Source: Melampsora larici-populina 98AG31
Taxonomy: Eukaryota; Basidiomycota; Pucciniomycetes; Pucciniales; Melampsoraceae
NCBI RefSeq assembly: GCF_000204055.1
Contig: NW_006768811.1
Coordinates: 745,086 to 809,085, forward strand
Direction: 5' to 3'
DNA: 64,000 nucleotides
Shown: positions 34,838 to 47,206 of the stretch, in pieces
How positions within the stretch are numbered: position 1 is the stretch's first letter
Layout: each line of letters starts with the position of its first letter
Program-made: the position numbers and the translations under genes
Notes under the pieces: model-generated
Told to the model about the DNA's origin: nothing
Databases searched by the model: none
Seen by the model: the letters and a program-made list of their open reading frames with translations, nothing else

Positions 34838-35723
34838 ACTGTTTTTCCGATAATGTTCAATCTTTTTGTTGTATGATTTGCAACTTGAATGATGGTGTTG
34901 TTTCATTTTTTGATTTACCCAGTCTTGAGTTAAATATTCAAAAGAATCATTAGCAGTGTGTACTACAACATATCAAAAGATGAATTTGTTTAATTCAAAC
35001 TTGAAAGATTCTTTGTTTTCTTATGGCTCTTTTATCTGAAGCTGATCATTCAGTTGGGTGTATTGAGTGTTGTTGTGGTATTTTGACTACAGATGAGTGC
35101 ATGGCATTGGCGGTGCTCAAAGTCTGACCTGAAATCTCAGCCCATGATTGAGGTGACTTTTAACAGGTCAATGCCCTACTCCAGGCATTATTAATCGAGG
35201 AAAGTGGGATCCACTTTGTATCCCATAAATGCTCTACTCCAGACATATTTAATTGAAAAAACAGGTTCCATCTGAACTGGGAAGATAGATATAAAAGACT
35301 CATGGTGTTCTCACAATCTATATATTGAATTTCATGAACTCTTTGAAGTTGAAGTTCAGAGATGAGGTTTTGATTGAGTTGATTAAAAGTCATGAAATTT
35401 GATCGAAGGATTTCCAACTTGAAATCAGTCAACACTATGTACATAGATTAAGCAAATCTTTTTATCTTGGTCTTTCTGATTTCATTTCAGTCAACTGATG
35501 CTGAGCCTACAAATGCAAAGTTGCTGAGGGAAATGAGAATGAGAATTGATGATGGAGATGATAGATCTGGAGATACATGGGATTACAAGAAGTATGAGTA
35601 TGGGTTTGAGCAAGTGGATCGCGTTCCTCCAGAGTTCAAACTTCAGTCTCAGAGTTCGATCAACTGTTCTTTACCAATTCTATCGATTCCATCCATTTAT
35701 TCTTTCGAGACCGTTCAATCAAG
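34838..35723. other. Intergenic, no supported gene
   Basis: Holds the 3' UTR of BAP31 and the promoter of TFB4. The segment 35160-35260 has two copies of a CTACTCCAG(G/A)CAT motif. No gene seen. Confidence 0.4.
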
Positions 35724-37259
35724 ATGAACCCATTAACCGATCCAGCCGATTTACTAATCATCATAGTAAGCATCCACACACTTCAACTTAATCAAACCCA
35801 AAAAAAAACTTAAAATTGACATTTCATCTAAGTAGTTAGATTTAAATCCATCTTCATGGTCGAATTTTAAACACCAATCAACATCATCAGAAGAGTTTAT
35901 TGAACTCACATCTTTCTTGGAAACAGTCTTGGTATTCTCAAACACACATTTATCAATAAGACATGAAAACTCTTTAGCAATTTATGCTTCAATGATTGGA
36001 ACTAGGTAATCCCCATCCCCTTACCAAACCAAACCTCTTACCGAAACTGATTTTTTTTTTTTTTTGGTTTTTTTTGGGGGGGGTTAAGTGAATTGTTGTA
36101 TTCTACTTTAGAAAATGGGGTTAAGAATGATTCGGTTTCGGGGCATAGAGATTCTAATACGTATCAAACTTTTAGGGTTTTGGATGATTGTGTTTCTGAT
36201 TGTGTTAAGAAATTGATGAAAGTTAATGATCAAGATTTGAAAAGTGGTCGTAAGTGTGTGTGTTTTTTGTGGTTTTTTTGGTTTAAGTTGTAGGACTTTG
36301 AATGGGATTTTGATGAGATTTTGGTTTGGGTTTTTGTAGAACCTACTGGTACAGTTAATGCATTAGCTAAAGCTTTATGTCGTAAATCAATTTCCACATA
36401 ACCCTTTAATCTCTTCTTGATCTTGAAACTTATTTTTTTGGAGGGGATTGGAAATTAGATATCAATCGAGTAACCAAAGAAGAAACCCGACCAAAAGATT
36501 CCCTAAAACCAAGAATCCTAATCATAAGTATTTCACCCGACTCACCCGGCCAATATATTCCCATGATGAATTGTATTTTTTCAGCTCAAAAATCTGTAAG
36601 TCTTTCAATTTTGGTTTGTTTTTTTTTGAAGGGGTTTTATTGATTTTTTTTCTTTTCAAAAAAAGTGTATTCCAATTGATGTTTGTAAAATCACAGGAGA
36701 AGATGCAGTTTTTTTACAACAAGCTTCTTACTTGACTAATGGGATTTATTATAGACTTGAAAAACCTAAAGCTTTGATCCAATACTTGACTGTAAGTTTG
36801 ATTTCTTCTTCCTTTTCCCCGCCTCCTTCGATACAATTCAAAAAAATTGACTTTTGACTTTTTTTTTTGGTTTTTGGGGGTTTCAAGATGATCTTTCTTC
36901 CAGGTGTAAGTATACGAAAATCTTTGAATTTGCCTCAACAAGAAGAAGTCGACCTACGTGCTGCATGTTTTTGTCATCGAAAGATTATCGATCTTGGTTA
37001 TGTTTGTTCAGTTTGTTTATCAAGTAAGTATAGTAAACCATCTTTTCCCTCTCCCCCCACCCTCCTTTGCGATCTTGACATATATTGATGTTGGGTTTTT
37101 TTTGGAATTATATGATTTTAAGTTTTTTGTACACCTATACCGGTTTGTTCGACTTGTAGAACTAAGTTTCCGATGAGTACTTTGAAAAGATTGATGGCTA
37201 CTAAACCGAAAGTGAAAGCTAAGTCTGTTCATCAACTTGGATCACAAGTTGGTGCTTAA
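35724..37259 (+). CDS. TFB4: TFIIH subunit p34 / TFB4
   Basis: Orthologue of human GTF2H3 (p34) and yeast Tfb4, part of the TFIIH core, which acts in RNA polymerase II initiation and nucleotide excision repair. The model has eight exons: 35724-35765, 35836-36005, 36089-36249, 36340-36381, 36459-36595, 36666-36791, 36888-37023 and 37123-37259, giving 316 aa (human 308). A von Willebrand A-like fold starts at [13 protein letters not shown] and carries [20 protein letters not shown] and the VCKI / [13 protein letters not shown] blocks. The C-terminal zinc finger reads [19 protein letters not shown] and VCSTC; its second half is on the last exon, reached through a GT-AG intron that was needed to recover it. 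All parts match the family. Convergent with the small gene at 37589-38187. Confidence 0.92.
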
Positions 37260-37588
37260 ACGATTGGAACTCATACTGGATGGAACAAAAATGTGATTGT
37301 TTGATGAGTCTTTGGGGTTGGTAAGGATTGGGTTTGATGATTGGATGAAATTCGTTTTGGGTTATCTTTTTGTGGAAGGATATTTGGGTCCGGAATTAGA
37401 GGTGATTTGTATTATAGAAATAAAATGACTGTAGTTTTACATTTAAACTTAAAACCAAAAAGAAAATCGAAAAATATAAATAAAGAAATCCAAAAAACCA
37501 AAATGACAAAGAAACAAAAAGAATGAACACTTGAAGAAGAGTTTTATCAAGAGATTTTAATTGATTTTAATTTTTCCTTTTTCTGATT

Positions 37589-38187
37589 TTACAAATATAA
37601 ACCATTTAAAATGATTTGAATCCAATTAAAACAAATTGAACAATTTATGGTTTGATGATTTAAACATTGATAAAGTGTTGTATCTTGAGTTTGATGGATC
37701 GTACTTTGAACTGGATTGTTGGGGATTAGTGGAGTGACTCCTAGTTTGTAGACTTCTATTGGTTTACGATCCTAAATTAAAAATTAATATAATCAGCAAT
37801 GGGAAAAAAGAAATTTATAAAGTCAGAAATGGGAAACAAGAAGTTAGTTGATGGTTGACTGAAGGAGTGGGAAAAGAACTTTACTATTAAATCGTATATA
37901 TCAATCGGTCTAGAATTCTAATCACAATTTTATTTTTCCAAAAAAAAACAAGACTGATCATCAAAATTGTGTAAGATGGTTTTGAACATAATTATTTAAT
38001 AATTATTAAAGAAGACAATGTATGTACTTACAACCCAATCAAAACTCATAATAGATTGAATCAAATCATCTTCTAAAATTAAATTGTTTCCTAATCTATG
38101 ATCAACTAAACATTCTTGACACGTTTCTTTTCCATGTGAATTACAAAACATAAATTCATTGATGATTATGTTTTGGTTTCTATGCAT
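37589..38187 (-). CDS. Small protein with two C-x2-H-x4-C-x2-C knuckles
   Basis: A 112-aa protein in two exons, 38187-38032 and 37771-37589, joined in phase 0 by a GTAAGT...TAG intron. It has two copies of C-x2-H-x4-C-x2-C, FCNSHGKETCQEC near residue 14 and QCLNHQTINCSIC near residue 88, each likely to bind one zinc ion. The first is followed by a DHRLGNN block seen in small uncharacterised basidiomycete proteins with MYND-like fingers. No enzymatic domain is present. The function is unknown; a role in protein contacts is only a guess. The stop lies 329 bp from the TFB4 stop on the other strand. Confidence 0.65.
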
Positions 38188-41066
38188 TCTAAATATTATG
38201 ATTTTTGCGTTTAAAATTGAGATTTAGGTCGAGGGTTTTTTTCTGAGTGATTTGAGGTTTGTGAGGGGCTTTCTTTGGTTTCTGAGGAATTTGACTCGTC
38301 AGGTGAGGTGAGGTGTCAGGAATGGTTTGTGATGAGGAAAAAAATATGAATATGTTTAATAAAGTGTTTAAGGAATATTATCAAAAGGAATCAAAAATGA
38401 TAAACTGCCATTTTTTCAATGATGCTAAAAGATATTTGATCATCTTCGGTTTGGTTTTTGATCAAGATTAAGGTACTATATATGAAGTTAATGCGCATAA
38501 ACAAAAAGCTCAGCACCGAAAAAGTTGGATTCATCGAGTGTGTGTGTCTGTGTGTTTTCTTTTCGATTGAGAAGGAAAGGTGGTACAATGTAAGCTTATG
38601 TATGAAGAATGCCATGAAGGCTAGTGATATTTTTTTGAAAAACTTGTTGGCTCGTATGAAAGTTCAAGAGATAAAGACTTGAGCTTCTTTTTTCGAAGAT
38701 GGTTGTGGACTATCGATGTTCTTAGCTACTTACGAGAAATTGATGTTTTGCAATCGGCTCAGTAAGTTGTTATGAAAATAAAAAAAATCTTCTTATACTG
38801 ACTGATCAAGTTAAGATTTCTTTAATAAAAAAACAACGCGAAATCCAAAGAATCAGAAAATGTTTAATTGAAGAAAAGGTTGGTACAAAACTTTGTGATG
38901 TAAGAGGAGAATTTCCTGCTGAAAAGTCATATCAAAATGCAATCATGCTACATAATTCAAGAAGGGATGGGTTGATTTCAATGAAGGTTAGAAACCCAGC
39001 GAGTTGAACTCTAGCTTAAGCAAAGGAAAGTCCCAGTGTTTGAGGTGTTCTGCTGGGAAAGATATCTTTTTGAATACCAAGTCTAAGGTGATAAAGAGTG
39101 GAGTAGTGAACTTGCTTGATTTGAGAATAATTGTCAAACAGAAAGTAAACTCATCATCTCAACAGCAACGCAGCTCACCAGAATATTGATCAATGTAAAA
39201 TTTAGAAGGCACGACCGGCGAGGTAGTGTTTCGGAATTCAAGCAGTTCTTCAAACTTTGATCACCTCATGCCATCAATAAAAGTCATTCAAGACCTTGTA
39301 GACGGACTTGTGATTTGAAAGTAAGGCTGGATGGCATGCGAAAGCCTCAAAATCAAGTTTGACTAAGCCTCAAGGTACAAGAATCCTGCTTGTTGAAGAC
39401 CCAAAAGTGGTACAAGTCCCCTTCTCAAAAGCCTGCCTGTCTGCGCAGGAGAGAGGAAACCTGATTTAATTTTGGCCTCCTCGCACCTTGATGACACCTT
39501 CCCTCCGAAGGAACAACGTGGTAAGAAGATTCTATCGTAGTTCGGAGGGTAAAATCGACTGGGTGCACATGCAGTAATGCATACACGACACGGTCAGGTG
39601 AGTCAAAGATATAGAGAGAGAATTGGAAAGAGTTTCCTTCCTCTCTGGAATTCTTCTCCTGCACCTCATGTCGTGAGTTTGAGCATTCAAGCTATTCAAG
39701 CTCTTTAAGTTGTTTAAACATCAAAGAGTTTAATTTTTTGCACCCACCCACCATCCATAGGCTAGGAAAAGGCTCTTCTTTTCCGACACTTTACACAGTC
39801 TGGAGCTCGGAACAGACCGGGAGTCAGACCACGCAGGGCCTCAGAACTTCAGAAGTAGGTCCAGTGTTGGGATTCCCCACCAATTTGCTCAAGTTTTGCA
39901 GGCAAAATTGGTCAAGCTTTTCCAATTTGACTGTACTTACCTTGTATACTGGACATATCCGAAACGATGAGCCTGTAAATCCAGAGCTAACCTGTAGAGC
40001 AGAGATAGAGAGTGCATACACATGGACCTTTGATCTACGTTAGGTGTAAGACATATGGCCATGCACTTTTATTTGGCCAATAGCGGTAGTCAGAGTTGAA
40101 AGGTAGATGCCAAGTTCTTTTAAACCTAGAATCTCAGTTTTTTTTGGCAGGGAAAAAATCAATATGTTTCCCAAAACCTTGTGGCTTTGAGGACCCTGTG
40201 CTTACTTATCCTGTCAGTATCTCCTTTTCCTCATGCCTCACGCTGACTATTGAGTTGTATGTCCAAATACTCACCAACAAGACACTAATGTGGCCATTGG
40301 CTTGACCTTTGAAATGATCCTATGTGAAAATTAACAGCCAGATGGGGGGTTGATCAGGTTTTCCACAAAGTGGGTGACCAGCAACAAGGACCAATAAATC
40401 TATGGATGTTTTCCAGTTGGGGCCTAGGTTTTGAAAAGAAAGAAGTAGTATTTTCAAATAAGTCAGATGCTACCTTTTGAATTTGAGTACCATACTTTTC
40501 CGATATACTGTTTGTGTTGTGTATCCATGCAGCAATTGAACCTTTCATAGCTGTGATATCAAATTTTGCAACAGATAAAGGTCCCCAACCTTGTATTGTG
40601 CAAGTGATTTGTTCTCCTTGAGCTTACCAAATGAGTATCTTGTAGTTGTTAGTTTGTCTGTGACATGCATCAGGGATCATCCATATACATAAGCTTCATG
40701 GTTGAAGCTACACTGTCAAGCTGATACATGATGCTAAGGGGAATACTCTCTGAACAATTTCTTTCCTTTAAGGATTTTGAGTACCTCTTTCTTAGCTTTC
40801 TCATGGGCACATCATAACAGAGAAACCAATCTGTTCACATTTCTCCATTCTTAAAATTTTCAGATTACTCAAGGGTTGAAAGAGATGATCTCATCTTTCT
40901 GTAGTACATGGCTTTGTCAAGTCAAAGCGTGCTTTTTTAGTCTATCATGATGTGTTTTAGGACACAGTTTCCATTCAAAAAAAGATTGCCCATTTCTATT
41001 AGGAAGAAAGAAATTCAGCAGCTGGGCACATTTTTCAACATATATATTCCATACTAGGGGAGTTAA
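38188..41066. other. Intergenic, no supported gene
   Basis: Nearly 2.9 kb without a frame that carries a domain or a repeat I can identify. Longest frames are 60-100 codons and look random. Confidence 0.45.
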
Positions 41067-43625
41067 TCAAGGAGGTAACATTGCCTCAACAAATTCTGTA
41101 TAATTTGTATCATTGTACCCTTCCAATATACTTGCTGTGCACTCTTTAGTTGATTTCAACTCCAATTTTGTGCTTGACCATTTCTTCAAAAGACTCCATA
41201 CAATAGGCTTGAAATTACTAGAGAATGTTCCGCTTGCAAGCTTTCCAAATACACTGGGCATGTATTGAGGATCTTGGTAGAGGTCCTCAAATATGTTTTC
41301 CATTGTGATAGTTGGTTGCCAAAATATATTCTCCAAATTGAATGTTGTCAGAACGGAGAACTGGCCTTGAAGGAATTCCCAGACATCTTGAAGTATGATT
41401 CGAAGAGAATCATTTTCTCCTGGATGATGATCAACAATCATCTTTACTGCACCAAAAATGGTTGGAACTATTACAAGTTTTGATAGTTTCATGGATGCTT
41501 CAACTCCCATTGTGTAGTGTACAAGTTCATGAGGTTTCAAACTTTTTACTTGTTTAATCTTGCTTAAAAGTGTCAACTTCAAGTTTTCATAGAATTGTGT
41601 TACTTCATCTTCAATCTTCATGATAGATGCAATACATATTCTCCCTTCCTGCAGCAACCATACCTTGCTATTATGCCTATCAAAGACCTTTTTACTTGCA
41701 AATGTGGAGACACACCTGCTGATGACTTGTAAAGTTTTTCCTGTTTCACCATTCTTCTGAAGTGTCAAATATTTCAGTGCTGGAAACCAAATACGGTAGG
41801 GAGCTACTGGCAGTGACAGACACCTTTCAGACCTCCAGATTTTCCAAATGTGGTAATAGACCCCAGGCTTGATCTCATTTCTCTTCCTAGACAAAGATAG
41901 TTCATGTAATATCCTCATGGGTGTGGTTGAAGTACACCTATTTAGTGGTATATGAAGATCAATTTCTTGCAAGCTCTGGATATCAAATACCAATAATCTA
42001 TTCATATACCCATGTATGAATTTTAAGCTGTCTTTCAAAATTGCATCTGGAGAAATTTGTGGTTTTTCAAATCTATCAATCTGATTTACCAATCCAAGGA
42101 ATACTGCAACAACTCCATCCTTCACCCTACCTTTCACCCGGTCCAAATTGTTTGTAACAAGCTGTGTAACACTTCTTGTGGGATCTAGATTATCAATGGA
42201 GATTTGATATCTTATTCTCCAATCTTTGAGCCACTTTTCATTGCTTTTTTGCAGATCACTGCTCCTTGATATAATACCCTTTCCCTGCTCATAAAGGATG
42301 TTGGTCATCCTCCTAGCAACGTGATGTTTTGGTTTGTTCAAAGGTTTGGGATTTTGATCTACCGGTGTGTTGAACGCTTGTGGTATATTTGTGGCTCTGA
42401 ATTTAGATTTTGACTTTTCTTTTTTCTCCGTTCTGGACAATGATCTCAAATTCTTGCACTTCTCCATTCTCATTATTTCTGATACCTTTTTCTTACGGTT
42501 TGTGGTATTTTTGGAAGATGAACTCAGAAGCTGGGAACTGAGCTTCAAGAGATCATCCCAGCCGTCATGATCACTTCCCTTATTTTCTTCAACCTGTGGT
42601 TCATCAAGAACAATTCTAGGAGTTTGGGCTTCATTTTGAGACATGATTGTTGCTGATGATAAATTGTCCAAGATGTGACTATTGTGATCTGCTTGATGAA
42701 ATGGAATGAGGTTTGGGGACACATTTGATTCTTTGTAATGTTTAACTGCACTTGTATCAAAATTCTGATGACCAAAGAATTGTACTGAAGAGCCTCCCTC
42801 AAGTATTGGATTATATATAGTATCAGACATGAAGGACTGAGGAACAGAGGCTACCAAATTTGTTGAATGTGAATTTGGTACATTGTAGATATTGACATCA
42901 TTCAAAGGAGTTGGTGGGATTATTTGATCAAAGGCATTCCAACAAGGATCAAGAGGTAGTTGCACTTCTGGTGAAAATGATTGAAGATGAATGCTATTTG
43001 TATCTTCAAATACATGTGCTTTCCCAGTTGGAGAGATCAACTGAGATCCAATGTTGAAATCATGACCTGGGGGGTAGAACAACCCATGGTGGCCTGGCAT
43101 GTATGATAATGGGATGTGTCCTGTGTTATCCAATTCTAAGATCCCTGCCTTGTTAATCATATTCACATGTGAACTATGACTGTTATGACATATACCAATG
43201 TCAGTGGTGCAAAGATGATCTTGTGCCCCTGTATCATTTTCATAACCCTGCATTGAGTCATGAAATGACTGCCACATATGCAAATTACCTGAACCAAATG
43301 TCTGAGAAATATCTGGCTGAATTTGGAAATCTTGATTCAATTGCTCCCTAGAATCTTGTTCATAATTTGAGGTGGCAAAATGGCTCCACACATCAGTTGG
43401 TAGTTGAAGGTGTGAAAAATCTTGATTCCCATGGCCCATATCCGGCTCATTGATAGGTGTACTCCTTGTGTCTTCACAGTTTAACACCCCATTGTATATT
43501 GATCCTTCAAATATACTATTAAGTGCATTGTTGGAATGATATTCCATACATCTTGCAGCCTGTATGACCAGGTAGTATACTAATTGAGCATTGAAGGATT
43601 TGCAAGTATGTGGGAGCCAGTTCAT
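41067..43625 (-). CDS. Large protein of unknown function, possibly secreted
   Basis: An uninterrupted frame of 852 codons from the ATG at 43625 (the frame is open slightly further but without an ATG). I do not recognise a domain. Residues 1-26 contain a moderately hydrophobic stretch (AQLVYYLVIQAARC) that could be a signal peptide, so secretion is possible; the next ATG, at 43547, would remove it. The N-terminal half (about residues 30-400) is Asn/Ser/His-rich and likely disordered. A basic stretch follows (NRKKKVSEIMR, KKEKSKSKFRA). The C-terminal 400 residues look folded and helical. A single long exon is unusual in this intron-rich genome and, with its repeat-rich surroundings, suggests a lineage-specific gene. 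It is not alignable by eye with the protein at 56047-58094. Confidence 0.6.
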   Translation of the reverse strand: MNWLPHTCKSFNAQLVYYLVIQAARCMEYHSNNALNSIFEGSIYNGVLNCEDTRSTPINEPDMGHGNQDFSHLQLPTDVWSHFATSNYEQDSREQLNQDFQIQPDISQTFGSGNLHMWQSFHDSMQGYENDTGAQDHLCTTDIGICHNSHSSHVNMINKAGILELDNTGHIPLSYMPGHHGLFYPPGHDFNIGSQLISPTGKAHVFEDTNSIHLQSFSPEVQLPLDPCWNAFDQIIPPTPLNDVNIYNVPNSHSTNLVASVPQSFMSDTIYNPILEGGSSVQFFGHQNFDTSAVKHYKESNVSPNLIPFHQADHNSHILDNLSSATIMSQNEAQTPRIVLDEPQVEENKGSDHDGWDDLLKLSSQLLSSSSKNTTNRKKKVSEIMRMEKCKNLRSLSRTEKKEKSKSKFRATNIPQAFNTPVDQNPKPLNKPKHHVARRMTNILYEQGKGIISRSSDLQKSNEKWLKDWRIRYQISIDNLDPTRSVTQLVTNNLDRVKGRVKDGVVAVFLGLVNQIDRFEKPQISPDAILKDSLKFIHGYMNRLLVFDIQSLQEIDLHIPLNRCTSTTPMRILHELSLSRKRNEIKPGVYYHIWKIWRSERCLSLPVAPYRIWFPALKYLTLQKNGETGKTLQVISRCVSTFASKKVFDRHNSKVWLLQEGRICIASIMKIEDEVTQFYENLKLTLLSKIKQVKSLKPHELVHYTMGVEASMKLSKLVIVPTIFGAVKMIVDHHPGENDSLRIILQDVWEFLQGQFSVLTTFNLENIFWQPTITMENIFEDLYQDPQYMPSVFGKLASGTFSSNFKPIVWSLLKKWSSTKLELKSTKECTASILEGYNDTNYTEFVEAMLPP

Positions 43626-44427
43626 GATGATGATCCAGAGAAAGAAAATTTTGGGCTCCAAAGCTCTATTGGTATTGGTTGGGGTTGGGAATATCTGGAA
43701 AGTTCTTGTGTTCTTCAGTTATCTTGGAAACATATGCAGTTTTTTCAAGCATATAATCTATGAATCTTATCTTCTTTCAAACACGGATCTCAGACATATA
43801 TCATACATGCAACAGAAATTGACTCTCTGTAAAGTTTTGACCGCACAGCACTTCAGAATGGTATTCAGACTCATTTAAAACATGGTAGGTGACAGTATCA
43901 TTCAATACTGTTTTTGAGACATCCACCATGCAAAATGAACCCTCTGCCCCCCTTTCCACATTTCCAGAATCACAAAACAGGAAACCATGTATGACTATGT
44001 CTTGGTATATGCTCTTGCTTTGTGTGACTTGTACATGGATTTGATAAATGTGGTTCTATGTGGTGATGGATATAGGAAGAATCAAGTAAGATGAAGCTGG
44101 AATGTGTTTGGACAAGGAGATACTTGAAAATATATGGTGTTTCAAGAACTATTGATAGATGAAAGATGCATTCAAAGCCCCTTTGTTGAATGTGTAAGGA
44201 CATATGAGTCAGGGTTCAATATTTTGGGAAGGTTTTATATACCATCCCATACAACCTACAAGGAAAAGGGGCCTGTTCAAATGATTTGGGTTGGAGTTGA
44301 TCATTGACTCAAGTGGCTAATTCATCATTTTGACCAGTGTGTGTGATTAACTTTGAACAGTGGCTTAAGCACAGCAATCATATATTTTAGAATATTTAAA
44401 ATTCAACCACCTTTGAGCAGCTCAGAG
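43626..44427. other. Intergenic, promoter side of the 852-aa gene
   Basis: No gene. An alternative upstream exon for the 852-aa protein could lie here but no clear splice pair with a start codon was found. Confidence 0.35.
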
Positions 44428-45305
44428 TTATTGTGTTTATCAGAACTAGATCTTCAACTTTCTAAACTTAGAATTTAACTCAAGATGTTAACAGATCCAG
44501 ACTTCCTACCAACTTCTAGCCCTTCTGGATCTCAAACTAAATCAGATCCTTATCAACATTTACAAGATCCTGTCAATCTGATTGGTTCTGCTAAATTAAT
44601 TACTGCATGTGAGAAGGCAATTGCAACACTTCATAAATTGATCCAAGAGGCCAAGGACAAAAAATCACCAGTTTCAAGCTCAATTGATGTGACAAATAGG
44701 GTTGAATCAACTTAGTTGTTTTTATAATGTAGCAAGGAGAAACAAGAAGCGTCGTTGCCTTTTGACTCATTGGGACCAGCTTAGCATTGATCCACTGTCA
44801 CAAATTGACAATTGATCAGTGAGGATGATTTGTCCAAGTGAAGTTTCAGGATGCATGAATGTGCATGATTGGTAGATCCTCACAAAGCATTGTTCCTAAT
44901 GCAACTTGTCACTTACTTCAAAGTGTAACTCAACCTTCAAAATCAAGATGAAGTCAAAGCTAAGCTGGAGAATCATATTGTGAACTACAAGATTTGCAAA
45001 GAAAACACAAAAAGGGTTATAAAACTTCAACTCTGATCAACAAGTTGAGAATCCTTTTACTTCATGTGGTGGGTACATTGCAGGCATGCCTGCAATGTAC
45101 AAGCAGACGCAGAAAGTTCACGTCACCCCCGGGGCCAGGAAAATCACTACACCATATGTAATACACGTAGGGTGGGGCCCCGGGGGTGACGTAAACTTTC
45201 TGTGTCTGCTTGTACAAGAATGAATGCAAATTGTTGCATCACATCAGCACCCTGGAGAGTGCAAATAGACCCACTGTTTGTACTCAAAATCTGTGTTCCA
45301 AAGGC
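44428..45305 (+). pseudogene. Truncated inverted copy of the IMPACT-family gene 3' end
   Basis: This segment matches the reverse complement of 48460-47730, that is the last ~95 codons and the 3' flank of the gene at 48173-49184. The frame is broken by a stop (TAA where the parent has GAA) just before 44485; a new ATG at 44485 then allows 76 codons to the same stop position. There is no promoter homology and no conserved domain, so this is a pseudogene fragment. A hairpin element (45073-45216) is inserted in its 3' flank and absent from the parent. Confidence 0.85.
45073..45216. mobile_element. Hairpin insertion element in the IMPACT-gene copy
   Basis: Two structures are joined here. First is a perfect 28-bp palindrome at 45073-45100 centred on GCATGC. 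Second is an inverted repeat with 41-bp arms (45096-45136 and 45176-45216, two mismatches) starting TGTACAAGCAGAC and ending in CCCCCGGGGCC. Comparison with the parent duplicate at 47.8 kb, which lacks about 150 bp at this place, shows it as an insertion. Flanking TA next to CAAGCAGAC would fit a TA-targeting MITE. Confidence 0.75.
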
Positions 45306-46786
45306 TAAGTGAGTGGACCACAACTCACTAGCTGTGGCTGCCAAGCCAAGGCTTCAAGATCCACTAGAATATAAGCAGGCATGCCCACTGAAGTAATTGA
45401 AACTCAATGTGGATGCAAATGTGTTAAAGCATTCAGCACTGTATCTCACATCCATGTAGCCTAAACCAATGGTTGGCCCACATGATGTGATACAATACCA
45501 CTCTTATAGAATAGAGCTAAAGCCACTGTAAGATATACTATAACAAAATATGAGAGACAAAGAATTGATGATTATAAAATGGAATGAGCTATTTAGTGTG
45601 ATCATCTCACATGCGTGCTGTATAATGAAGATGAACAAAAACTTGAAAGTCCTTGATAGGTTTAGGAAGAATACGTGAACAAAGACAATAAAAATGTAGC
45701 ATCATCAAAGTTCAAATTAGGAAGTTAAAGTTGTATATAACAACAATACAGATTGCAATGTTGAGGAAATATGCAAGTAGAACATATGTTGCATATGTGC
45801 ATTTAAAAATGAACATCATTTAAAAACAAACTGCAATGGAGGCTGACACATAACAAAGGGAGATGTGTTTCCAAAAGGTATCAACATATGGTGAATTACA
45901 TCAGTAGTATGAATACCCAGGTTGCATTTGGTAAGCTTATACCCAAGATGAAGAATGCAAAAAGGTACATGCTTTCAAAAAGCAAAGCCTGCTGTTCAAA
46001 AGCATCACTTGTGCTATTCAAAAGCATAAATTTGTTAGTTATCAGTGGTTTCAAGACATATAAGGGGAGAAAATTAGTGCAGAGGGGAAAAAGGAGATGC
46101 TTTCAAATAGCAAAGCTTGCTATTGAAAAGCATATCAGCATATCATGTGCTAATCAAAAGCATGTGTCTTAGTGATTTAATACTAGCAATTTCAAGGTGC
46201 ATAAGAGGATAGAGAGGTGCAGAGCTTTTGAAAAGTTCAGGCGTATAAGAAGGCAAAGTAAGTTCAAAGCTTTCAAAAAGCATATGGTGGCAGGTTGAAA
46301 TAGGGAGTCAGAGCATACAAATAGGAAATGGCAGCGCAGGGAAAAGGTATAAATAGAGTGAAAGTAGTCAGCTAGGATTGATTCACAAAGCTCATTCCTT
46401 GAGACCTCTAGGTCAAACTACCTTTGGATACTCGGCAAGGGAATGAGTGAACCTGAATCCCTGTAGTCACCCTACCCTTAAAGCTCTTGGCATAAATGCT
46501 GATTGAATTTTTCAAGGGGGGGCGTAGGGATTTAGGTTTATGTAATGTTCATACTGCTCAAAAGTAACCTGATGCAAACAGAAAAGCATCAAACTGTCCT
46601 CAAAAGCACAGAAAATCTCCCCCCACTGTTTTGCACCACATACACAATGGTCATATAGGCCATTGCAGCTCATGCGGCTCTGCAAAACAAAATTGCAATG
46701 CAATATAGTACCCTGGAGAGTGCATATACACACTTTTTGGGTATTGGCTCATGGTCACAACATTCCCCTACTTGCAAGGCTATATA
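45306..46786. other. Non-coding, rich in CAAAAGCAT motifs
   Basis: Between about 45960 and 46280 the motif CAAAAGCA(T/A) or AAAAAGCA recurs roughly ten times at irregular spacing. A CCCTGGAGAGTGCA motif at about 46713 is shared with 45250 and, inverted, 47775. Frames of up to 94 codons here are built from these repeats and are not supported as genes. Confidence 0.5.
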
Positions 46787-47206
46787 CAGTTGAACCCGCG
46801 CAATTGCATAATTTGGGGGGAACATCCGGCCTATGCAATTTCACGGGTTATGCAAAGTGAGGTAAAATACAGGATAGGTTAAAATGCATAAAGTTATGCA
46901 TATACACGGAAATAGGCCAAAATACATAACATTATGCATTTTTGCAGGTTATGAGCTAGGCTTTAAGACTTAGGGCTCAAGGTTTATGCCTAATTATGTA
47001 CTTTTTATCCTGTATTTTGAGTAAAAGCTATGCAATTGGGCTTCCAAGACCCGGTTTTTTTGGGTTTTGACTTATGCATTATCATTTTTGACAAAATTAT
47101 GCAATAAATGCAATTTTTAGCCCGCACCAAGTCGGGGGAAGTCCTGGCCTATGCAAAACGGCTGATTATGCAGTTGCGCAGGTATGCAATTGCGCGGGTT
47201 CGACTG
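46787..47206. mobile_element. Tc1/mariner (pogo-like) MITE, 420 bp
   Basis: Flanked by TA on both sides (46785-46786 and 47207-47208). Inverted ends are CAGT(T/C)GAACCCGCGCAATT extending to GCATA, 24 bp with one mismatch. CAGT ends plus TA duplication are typical of Tc1/mariner, and this TIR of the pogo/Fot1 group. Interior is non-coding, with repeated TATGCA motifs. Confidence 0.85.

Noticed and set aside
44485..44715. 76-codon frame as an independent gene
   Set aside because: It is a truncated copy of the end of the IMPACT-family gene and lacks the domain; kept as a pseudogene fragment.
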